From Flavobacterium psychrophilum (GTDB taxonomy: Bacteria; Bacteroidota; Bacteroidia; Flavobacteriales; Flavobacteriaceae): a stretch of 5,241 nt of DNA. This document shows, piece after piece, positions 1 to 4,777 of this stretch. The stretch's first letter is position 1; each line of letters starts with the position of its first letter. The translations under genes and the position numbers were made by a program. The notes under the pieces are model-generated. The model saw nothing but the letters and a program-made list of their open reading frames with translations. It was not told where the DNA came from and searched no databases. The stretch covers positions 1 through 5,241 of the forward strand of contig CAMCTL010000209.1 in NCBI GenBank assembly GCA_945878515.1. Direction: 5' to 3'.

Positions 1-27
1 AAATTCAGTTTTCGAGGAGGATTTTAA
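1..27 (+). CDS. possible C-terminal codons of an upstream gene
   Basis: Reading from base 1, the frame gives KFSFRGGF and then TAA. A final Phe with further Phe at -5 and -7 resembles the C-terminal beta-signal of outer-membrane barrel proteins, and the codons (TTC, CGA, GGA, TTT) suit the rest of the window. The next frame (2-31) also ends quickly, as NSVFEEDFK and then TAA, and cannot be excluded. Only eight codons are visible, so neither the frame nor the existence of the gene is certain. Confidence 0.22.
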   Translation, partial: KFSFRGGF

Positions 28-57
28 ATAAAAAAACAACTAACCTTTATTTTGTTA

Positions 58-78
58 CAAAAAACGAAATGTTTTTTG
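58..78. terminator. A/T palindrome, possible terminator or operator
   Basis: CAAAAAAC (58-65) and GTTTTTTG (71-78) are perfect 8-bp inverted arms around the 5-nt loop GAAAT. The right arm carries six T, so the hairpin could end transcription of whatever lies upstream. It also sits about 12 bp before the -7 element at 91-98, where the -33 region of that promoter would fall, so a protein-binding site is an equal possibility. The stem is weak because only its end pairs are G-C. Confidence 0.35.
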
Positions 79-90
79 ATATATTAATCG

Positions 91-98
91 TAATTTTG
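91..98 (+). promoter_or_regulatory. Bacteroidota-type -7 promoter element of the arg operon
   Basis: TAATTTTG matches the -7 consensus TAnnTTTG used by the primary sigma factor of Bacteroidota, and it is followed by CAGC. By analogy with mapped promoters, transcription should start a few bases downstream, around 102-106. No good -33 TTTG stands at the usual spacing; the closest one (75-78) is only 12 bp away, so the promoter may be weak or activator-dependent. It is the only full match to this element found by eye in the non-coding parts of the window, which suggests that it drives the whole operon. Confidence 0.5.
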
Positions 99-103
99 CA
101 GCG

Positions 104-184
104 ATGAATAAAACAAGTATCCATATCTGTACTGTTTCAAGGACAAACAAACCAACTGCTTCTCCCGAAGTACGGATGCTATAA
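104..184 (+). CDS. possible 26-aa leader peptide
   Basis: An ATG at 104 opens a 26-codon frame that begins MNKTSIHICT, ends SPEVRML and closes with TAA at 182-184. Its ATG coincides with the predicted transcription start, so it would be read as a leaderless mRNA or one with a leader of very few bases. Its two Arg codons are AGG (codon 13, 140-142) and CGG (codon 24, 173-175), while genes in this window mostly use AGA, CGA or CGT. That would suit a peptide that senses charged arginyl-tRNA ahead of an arginine operon, but two scattered Arg codons are far fewer than in classical attenuators. I do not recognise the peptide. A chance ORF remains quite possible. Confidence 0.3.
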   Translation: MNKTSIHICTVSRTNKPTASPEVRML

Positions 185-194
185 TACCAGCTCC
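116..194 (+). promoter_or_regulatory. leader RNA with two mutually exclusive hairpins
   Basis: AGTATCCATA (116-125) can pair with TACGGATGCT (171-180): ten positions with one G-U pair and one A-C mismatch. This stem encloses a small CTTC-TCCC-GAAG hairpin (159-170). The same bases 174-180 (GGATGCT) can instead pair with AGCTCC (189-194), with one bulged T and an 8-nt loop, and this hairpin is followed by a T-rich stretch from about 200. Two competing stems over a short ORF are the layout of an attenuator. The pairing is seen in the sequence; the regulatory role is inference, and neither stem is very strong. Confidence 0.27.
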
Positions 195-198
195 AAAT

Positions 199-423
199 GT
201 GTTTTGTTCTATTTATTCATTTTTCATTTTTATCATTTTGAAATTATTTTTATTATCCATCGGATTATTTCATCCTGAAAACATCAATTTTTTCTACTTA
301 TTATCGTATACCCTACTTTTAGGTATAATTTTTTATTGCACTTATTTTGTGATAAAATGGACTAAAAATAGTTTTTCGGTATCGTTGTACAATATAATTT
401 TTAACACACAATTCAACTCTTGA
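199..423 (+). CDS. doubtful small hydrophobic protein, two predicted TM helices
   Basis: A GTG-started frame of 74 codons ends with TGA one base before the ATG of the acyltransferase gene. The product would have two strongly hydrophobic stretches (about residues 5-24 and 32-52) separated by GLFHPENIN, then a polar tail with IKWTKNSFS. I do not recognise it. For it: the frame is open from 112 without a stop (103 codons), the codons look normal for the window, and the spacing to the next gene is tight. Against it: it has no ATG, it lies in very T-rich DNA where Phe, Ile and Leu codons arise by chance, and it may simply be the untranslated leader of the arg operon or a remnant of an older membrane gene. 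Confidence 0.25.
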   Translation: MFCSIYSFFIFIILKLFLLSIGLFHPENINFFYLLSYTLLLGIIFYCTYFVIKWTKNSFSVSLYNIIFNTQFNS

Positions 424-424
424 A

Positions 425-1042
425 ATGAATATATCTATAGTAGTAACTCAAGAAGAACATTATAAATATTCGCAAGAAATATGCGAAACAATTGAATCTT
501 CTGCTTTGTTGAGAGGTACTGGAATCGCCAAAAGAACACCCGATTACATCCAAAAAAAAATGGAAAGCAAAGATGCTGTTATTGCCTTAATTGGCGATAA
601 ATTTGCCGGTTTTTGTTATATCGAAAGTTGGCAACACGGCAAGTTTGTAGCACATTCCGGATTAATTGTTCATCCAGATTATAGGAATTTAGGTTTGGCA
701 AAAAAAATAAAATCATTTGTTTTTGATTATTCTTTGCAAAAGTATCCTGATGCCAAAGTTTTTGGAATCACAACTGGTCTGGCAGTAATGAAAATTAATT
801 CGGATTTAGGATATAAGCCAGTTCCATTTTCTGAATTGACTAGTGATCCTACATTTTGGTCTGGTTGTAAAACTTGTACTAATTTCGAAATTTTAAAAAG
901 TAAAGATTACAAAATGTGTTTGTGCACCGGAATGCTTTACGACCCAGCCGAAAAACCAAAAGACCCACCAAAACATCCGTTTAATGTGCGGATTTGGAAT
1001 CGATTGAAGGAGATAAAAGAAGCATTATTCTTAAAAAAGTAA
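425..1042 (+). CDS. GNAT-family acyltransferase, probable first enzyme of arginine synthesis
   Basis: The 205-aa protein is a GNAT (Gcn5-related) acyltransferase. The acyl-CoA pyrophosphate-binding motif is visible as RNLGLA (residues 87-92), after the strand HSGLIVHPDY. The N-terminal half has an RGTGIAKRTPDYIQKKM segment (30-46) seen in homologues next to argG in Bacteroidota. It probably transfers an acyl group, likely succinyl, from CoA to the amino group of glutamate and so fills the ArgA role. This is inferred from position and from my recollection that the Bacteroides counterpart is needed for arginine synthesis; the sequence alone does not prove the substrate. The C-terminal part carries CKTC (148-151) and CLC (165-167), a possible four-Cys metal site. 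No kinase-like domain of the kind found in classical ArgA is present. The start is the first ATG in frame, without a Shine-Dalgarno sequence. It is the first firmly supported gene of the operon, followed by a 145-bp spacer and then argG. Confidence 0.92.
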   Translation: MNISIVVTQEEHYKYSQEICETIESSALLRGTGIAKRTPDYIQKKMESKDAVIALIGDKFAGFCYIESWQHGKFVAHSGLIVHPDYRNLGLAKKIKSFVFDYSLQKYPDAKVFGITTGLAVMKINSDLGYKPVPFSELTSDPTFWSGCKTCTNFEILKSKDYKMCLCTGMLYDPAEKPKDPPKHPFNVRIWNRLKEIKEALFLKK

Positions 1043-1043
1043 A

Positions 1044-1076
1044 TCCTCTCCCCAGCCCTCTCCAAGCGAGAGGGAG
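1044..1076 (+). repeat. REP-like GC-rich repeat, unit 1 (left arm of doublet)
   Basis: This 33-bp unit starts two bases after the acyltransferase stop codon. It contains an internal hairpin, CCCTCTC (1056-1062) with GAGAGGG (1068-1074) around CAAGC, preceded by a C-rich head (CCTCTCCCCAG). Its reverse complement matches 1142-1174 at 28 of 33 positions. The GC content contrasts sharply with the flanking AT-rich DNA. Small palindromic units of this kind recur between genes in many bacterial genomes and are moved by REP-associated transposases. No U-run follows, so it is not a typical terminator. Confidence 0.8.
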
Positions 1077-1141
1077 TTGAGCAACAAAATAAAAGTTACA
1101 AATTATTAAATTAAACATAAACTCATCTTTACCACTAACGG

Positions 1142-1174
1142 CTCCCTCTCCTTCGGAGAGGGTTGGGGTGAGGA
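1142..1174 (-). repeat. REP-like GC-rich repeat, unit 2 (right arm of doublet)
   Basis: This is an inverted partner of the unit at 1044-1076, separated from it by 65 bp of AT-rich sequence. The internal hairpin is perfect: CCCTCTCC (1144-1151), loop TTC, GGAGAGGG (1155-1162). The two units face each other, so the whole 1044-1174 segment can fold into one long cruciform or hairpin, as in REP doublets (REPINs). It ends 13 bp before the argG ATG, so the structure could affect ribosome access to argG. Confidence 0.8.
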
Positions 1175-1187
1175 AAAAATAAACACA

Positions 1188-2381
1188 ATGAAAAAAGTAG
1201 TATTAGCATATAGCGGAGGATTAGACACCTCGTATTGTCTAAAATATTTAAAAAACGAACAAGGTTTTGAAGTTCATACCGTACTAATCAACACAGGTGG
1301 TTTTGATGATGCCGAATTAAAAGCCATCGAAGAAAGAGCTTATGAATTGGGTTCAGCAAAACACGCCAGCCTTACTATTGTCGATAAATATTACAATAAA
1401 GCAATAAAATATTTGATTTTTGGCAATGTTTTAAAAAACAATACTTATCCATTATCAGTGAGTGCCGAAAGAGTTTTTCAAGCTATTGAAGCCATAAAAT
1501 ATGCTAAATCTGTTGGTGCAACTGCCATCGCTCACGGAAGTACTGGCGCTGGAAATGACCAAATCCGTTTTGATTTAATTTTCCAAACCATCGCTCCCGA
1601 AATTGAAATCATCACGCCTATTCGTGACTTGAAATTATCAAGACAAGAAGAAGTAGATTATTTGGCAAAAAATGGCGTGCATTATTCTTGGGAAAAAGCG
1701 CAATATTCTATCAACAAAGGACTTTGGGGAACCAGTGTTGGAGGAAAAGAAACCTTGACTTCTGGAAAACCATTACCTAGTGAAGCCTACCCTTCGCAAT
1801 TGACAAAAGAAGGCGAAGAAAAAGTAACTTTAGAATTCGAAAAAGGCGAATTAGTTGCTGTAAATGGAACAAAAGACAAACCATCAAACAATATTGTAGC
1901 TTTAGAAAAATTGGCAAATGCTTACGCCATCGGTAGAGACATTCACGTTGGTGATACCATTATCGGAATCAAAGGAAGGGTTGGTTTTGAAGCTGCAGCT
2001 CCTCTAATTATTATCAAAGCGCACCATTTATTAGAGAAACACACGCTTGGAAAATGGCAACAATATTGGAAAGAACAACTCGGAAACTGGTACGGAATGT
2101 TGTTTCACGAAGGGCAATTTTTGGATCCAGTAATGAGAAATATCGAAACATTCTTAGAGGACACTCAAAAAACAGTTAATGGAACTGTAACCGTTTCTTT
2201 GAAACCCTACCACTTTTCATTGGACGGAATCGAATCGGATAATGATTTGATGAATACAGGTTTTGGACAATACGGAGAAATGAACAATGCTTGGACATCA
2301 GACGATGCGAAAGGATTTATCAAAATTTTAGGAAATGCACAGAATATATTTTCATCAGTAAATAAGGAGACTTATGAGTAA
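1188..2381 (+). CDS. argG: argininosuccinate synthase
   Basis: ArgG joins citrulline and aspartate, using ATP (cleaved to AMP and PPi), to form argininosuccinate, the penultimate step of arginine synthesis in the cytoplasm. The 397-aa length is normal for the family. The ATP-pyrophosphatase P-loop is AYSGGLDTS (residues 7-15). The citrulline/aspartate-binding segment is AHGSTGAGNDQIRFD (115-129), close to the usual HGxTGKGNDQxRF but with Ala in place of Lys at 121. YSINKGLWG (173-181) corresponds to YSxDxNLWG of other ArgG proteins. The C-terminal half forms the synthetase and oligomerisation part. The ATG at 1188 places the P-loop at the expected distance from the N-terminus and is preceded by A-rich sequence, not by a canonical ribosome binding site. 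REP-like units flank the gene on both sides. Being a late-step enzyme placed before argC, it shows that gene order does not follow the pathway. Confidence 0.98.
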   Translation: MKKVVLAYSGGLDTSYCLKYLKNEQGFEVHTVLINTGGFDDAELKAIEERAYELGSAKHASLTIVDKYYNKAIKYLIFGNVLKNNTYPLSVSAERVFQAIEAIKYAKSVGATAIAHGSTGAGNDQIRFDLIFQTIAPEIEIITPIRDLKLSRQEEVDYLAKNGVHYSWEKAQYSINKGLWGTSVGGKETLTSGKPLPSEAYPSQLTKEGEEKVTLEFEKGELVAVNGTKDKPSNNIVALEKLANAYAIGRDIHVGDTIIGIKGRVGFEAAAPLIIIKAHHLLEKHTLGKWQQYWKEQLGNWYGMLFHEGQFLDPVMRNIETFLEDTQKTVNGTVTVSLKPYHFSLDGIESDNDLMNTGFGQYGEMNNAWTSDDAKGFIKILGNAQNIFSSVNKETYE

Positions 2382-2414
2382 GCCCCACCCTAACCCTCCC
2401 CAAAGGGTAGGGAA
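2382..2414 (+). repeat. REP-like repeat, unit 3, single copy after argG
   Basis: Directly after the argG stop codon, a C-rich head (CCCCACCCTAA) precedes the hairpin CCCTCCCC (2394-2401), loop AAA, GGGTAGGG (2405-2412), which has one C-T mismatch. It has the same architecture and orientation as the unit at 1044-1076 (C-rich head, then a pyrimidine/purine stem, then a trailing A) but has diverged from it. No inverted partner is seen in the remaining 46 bp before argC. The stem could slow 3' decay of the upstream mRNA; that is inference. Confidence 0.65.
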
Positions 2415-2460
2415 CCGAGTTGGTTAAGAAAATTTAAAGTCTGTTTTAAAATAGAAAATT

Positions 2461-3438
2461 ATGATTTCAATAGGTATTATAGGCGGCTCAGGTTACACTG
2501 CTGGCGAACTCATCAGAATATTGATGTTTCACCCCAATGCCAAAATCGATTTTGTGTATAGCACAACCAATGCTGGAAAACCACTTTCGATGGCGCACCA
2601 CGATTTGTTGGGCGATATCGAAATGAATTTTACCGAAAATGTAAATCCTAATGTAGATGTGGTGTTCTTGTGCTTGGGTCACGGAAAATCAATTTCGTTT
2701 TTAGAAAACAATCATTTTTCAAACGAAACCAAAATCATCGATTTAGGAAATGATTTCCGTTTGACAAAAGACAACCAATTCAGCGGAAAATCATTCGTTT
2801 ACGGTTTGCCAGAGTTGAACAAAACGGATATTAAAACCGCACTATATATTGCAAATCCCGGATGTTTCGCAACAGCCATTCAATTGGCTTTATTGCCATT
2901 GGCGGCCAACGGATTATTGAATGACGATGTTCATATCAACGCCACAACTGGAAGCACGGGAGCTGGAGTTAGCCCTTCGGAAACCACTCATTTCAGTTGG
3001 AGAAACAACAATTTGTCGCATTACAAAGCCTTCAATCACCAGCATTTGGGCGAAATCAATCAAAGCGTAAACCAGTTACAAGCAGATTATAGTGACGAAC
3101 TAATTTTTGTTCCCAACAGAGGCGATTTTGCCAGAGGAATTTTTGCTACTTTATATACCAAGATAGAAGAAAGTTTAGAGGATTTGGTTGCCAAATACGA
3201 AGATTTTTATGCAGACCAACCCTTCGTAACTATTACTACGACTGATATCAATATGAAACAAGTGGTGCAAACGAACAAATGTATCATCAGTTTAATGAAA
3301 AAAGGAAACCGGCTTTTGATTACATCAATTATCGATAATTTAGTAAAAGGTGCATCAGGTCAAGCCATTCAAAATATGAATTTGATGTTTGGATTGGAAG
3401 AAAGCACAGGATTACATTTGAAACCATCAGGTTTTTAA
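2461..3438 (+). CDS. argC: N-acyl-gamma-glutamyl-phosphate reductase
   Basis: ArgC reduces N-acyl-glutamyl 5-phosphate to the semialdehyde with NADPH and releases phosphate. The 325-aa protein starts with the dinucleotide-binding loop GIIGGSGYTAGEL (residues 5-17). The catalytic Cys is C135 in ANPGCFAT, and the catalytic His lies in FNHQHLGEI (H193 or H195). YGLPEL (114-119), TGSTGAG (163-169) and the C-terminal VKGASGQAIQN (295-305) are all family signatures, and no expected motif is missing. Classical enzymes use the N-acetyl substrate; in Bacteroidota the natural substrate is probably N-succinyl, which cannot be told from this sequence alone. The start ATG gives a Rossmann loop right at the N-terminus, as expected. 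The gene lies 79 bp after argG and 78 bp before argD on the same strand, so co-transcription is likely. Confidence 0.97.
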   Translation: MISIGIIGGSGYTAGELIRILMFHPNAKIDFVYSTTNAGKPLSMAHHDLLGDIEMNFTENVNPNVDVVFLCLGHGKSISFLENNHFSNETKIIDLGNDFRLTKDNQFSGKSFVYGLPELNKTDIKTALYIANPGCFATAIQLALLPLAANGLLNDDVHINATTGSTGAGVSPSETTHFSWRNNNLSHYKAFNHQHLGEINQSVNQLQADYSDELIFVPNRGDFARGIFATLYTKIEESLEDLVAKYEDFYADQPFVTITTTDINMKQVVQTNKCIISLMKKGNRLLITSIIDNLVKGASGQAIQNMNLMFGLEESTGLHLKPSGF

Positions 3439-3442
3439 CAAA

Positions 3443-3511
3443 GTTAAGGGTTATAAGTTAAATGTGAATTAACGTCTAACTTCTAACCTCTAACACATAA
3501 CTTTTAACACA
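3443..3511. repeat. 7-bp-phased GTTA/TAAC palindromic repeat
   Basis: Three GTTANNN heptamers and a degenerate fourth (GTGAATT) cover 3443-3470, followed by six TAACNNN heptamers (3470-3511) in strict 7-bp phase: TAACGTC, TAACTTC, TAACCTC, TAACACA, TAACTTT, TAACACA. GTTA is the reverse complement of TAAC, so the array folds back on itself: 3443-3460 pairs with 3477-3494 at 15 of 18 positions. It fills nearly the whole argC-argD spacer and ends five A before the argD start codon. Its function is unknown; it may be a mobile or slippage-generated intergenic repeat. Confidence 0.8.
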
Positions 3512-3516
3512 AAAAA

Positions 3517-4653
3517 ATGAACTTATTTGACGTTTACCCATTATATAATATTACGCCTGTAAAAGCATTAGGCTGCAAGATTATAGACAACAAAGGCATA
3601 GAATATTTGGACTTATACTCAGGTCACGGAGTGATTTCTATTGGTCATACCCATCCTGAATATGTGGCAAAAGTAAAAGAGCAATTGGATAATTTAAGTT
3701 TTTACTCGAATGCCATTCAAAATCCACTACAAGTAGAATTGGCTGACAAACTTGGCAAATTATCTGGTTTGGAAGAATACAGTCTCTTTTTGTGCAGCTC
3801 AGGAGCAGAAGCAAACGAAAACGCCTTGAAACTGGCTTCTTTTCATACCAATAAATCAAGAGTCATTTCGTTTAAGAATGCTTTTCACGGTAGAACATCA
3901 GCTGCGGTAGCTACTACAGACAATCCAAAGATTGTTGCCCCAATGAATGCCCAGCAAGTGGTTACTTTTTTGCCTTTGAACGAAATCGATTTGGTTGAAG
4001 CTGAACTAAAAAAAGGCGATGTGGCTAGTGTAATTATCGAGCCAATTCAGGGCGTTGGTGGGTTAGACCAAGGAACAACTGAATTTTTTCAAGCATTGGA
4101 AAAAGTTTGCAATCAATACGATGTGGTCTTAATTCTAGACGAAGTACAATCAGGATATGGTCGAAGCGGAAAATTCTTCGCTCATCAACACCACGGAATT
4201 CGTCCAGATATTATTTGTATGGCTAAAGGTATGGGAAATGGTTTTCCTATCGGTGGCATTTTGACTTCTCCAAAATTCAAACCTAGTTATGGTTTATTGG
4301 GAACTACTTTCGGCGGAAGCCATTTGGCTTGTGCAGCAGGAATTTCCGTTTTAGATATTATCGAAAAAGAAAAATTAATGGACAATGCGAATAAAATCGC
4401 CGAATACTTTTTTGAAGCTATTAAAGTAATTCCAGAAATTATAAAAGTAAAAGGAAGAGGATTGATGCTTGGGGTTGAATTTGATTTTGATGTTAGCGCA
4501 CTACGAAAGAAAATGATAATGGAAAAACATATTTTTACAGGAAGTTCCAGTAATAAAAATCTTTTACGAATTTTGCCTCCATTGACTATTAAAAAAGCTG
4601 ATATTGATACTTTTATAGCTGCTTTGAGAGAATCTTTGGCGGAGTTGAAATGA
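3517..4653 (+). CDS. argD: N-acyl-ornithine aminotransferase (class III, PLP)
   Basis: ArgD transfers an amino group from glutamate to the N-acyl-glutamate semialdehyde, giving N-acyl-ornithine. The 378-aa protein is a class III, PLP-dependent aminotransferase of normal length. Visible family features are LDLYSGHGVISIGHTHP (residues 31-47), the phosphate-binding CSSGAEANENALKLA (93-107), AFHGRT (122-127), IIEPIQG (173-179), the cofactor-ring aspartate D208 in LILDEVQSGYGRSG, the Schiff-base lysine K237 in MAKGMGNGFPIG, GTTFGGSHLAC (262-272) and the carboxylate-binding arginine R351 in LRILPP. Ornithine and GABA aminotransferases share this fold, but the position after argC points to ArgD. In this phylum the substrate is probably the succinylated form. 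The start ATG is the first in frame and directly follows an A run and the heptamer repeat array. Confidence 0.95.
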   Translation: MNLFDVYPLYNITPVKALGCKIIDNKGIEYLDLYSGHGVISIGHTHPEYVAKVKEQLDNLSFYSNAIQNPLQVELADKLGKLSGLEEYSLFLCSSGAEANENALKLASFHTNKSRVISFKNAFHGRTSAAVATTDNPKIVAPMNAQQVVTFLPLNEIDLVEAELKKGDVASVIIEPIQGVGGLDQGTTEFFQALEKVCNQYDVVLILDEVQSGYGRSGKFFAHQHHGIRPDIICMAKGMGNGFPIGGILTSPKFKPSYGLLGTTFGGSHLACAAGISVLDIIEKEKLMDNANKIAEYFFEAIKVIPEIIKVKGRGLMLGVEFDFDVSALRKKMIMEKHIFTGSSSNKNLLRILPPLTIKKADIDTFIAALRESLAELK

Positions 4654-4661
4654 TTTCTTAA

Positions 4662-4732
4662 ACATATAAGGAATTTAAGGACAAATAAGTTTTATTCCAA
4701 TTAGCTTAAATGAACTTATATGTCTTATATGG
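4662..4732. repeat. AT-rich inverted repeat in the argD-proA spacer
   Basis: ACATATAAG-ga-ATTTAAG (4662-4679) is mirrored by CTTAAAT-gaa-CTTATATGT (4705-4723), giving two paired blocks of 7 and 9 bp with a small asymmetric internal loop. A second copy of the last block, CTTATATGG, follows immediately (4724-4732). The loop contains GGACAAATAAGTTTTATTCC, which is itself weakly palindromic. The rest of the 124-bp spacer, up to the proA ATG, is plain AT-rich sequence. The element could be an intergenic repeat, an RNA hairpin that tunes downstream expression, or an operator; nothing in the sequence decides between them. Confidence 0.7.
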
Positions 4733-4777
4733 TTGCAATTATAATTATACTTTGTTACTTATATTTAAATCGTCAAA

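Noticed and set aside
14..20. GAGGAGG, which looks like a strong Shine-Dalgarno sequence
   Set aside because: No ATG, GTG or TTG follows at a workable distance, and Bacteroidota rarely use such sites; it is more likely part of the final codons of an upstream gene.
69..107. Small open frame from the ATG at 69
   Set aside because: Only 12 codons long, it runs through the promoter -7 element and would not be within the transcript if that promoter is right.
105..113. TGAATAAAA, half of an ARG-box-like operator
   Set aside because: The matching ATTCA half is not found at the required spacing; an ATTCA at 215-219 also lacks a partner. One half-site in AT-rich DNA is expected by chance.
1044..1174. 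GC-rich hairpins as intrinsic terminators
   Set aside because: Neither stem is followed by a T-run on the + strand, and the next gene belongs to the same pathway and strand; they fit REP-like repeats better.
2488..2682. Minus-strand open frame inside argC
   Set aside because: It lies opposite the conserved N-terminal coding part of argC and its product resembles nothing; it is an antisense shadow.
3443..3511. Heptamer array as a CRISPR array
   Set aside because: The repeat core is only 4 bp with 3-bp variable spacing, and no cas gene is present; it is a short tandem and inverted repeat.
3638..3859. Minus-strand open frame inside argD
   Set aside because: It overlaps conserved argD motifs on the other strand and has no recognisable product.
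4747..4754. TATACTTTG as a -7 element for proA
   Set aside because: The spacing between TA and TTTG does not fit TAnnTTTG (one or three bases instead of two), and no -33 element stands at a suitable distance.
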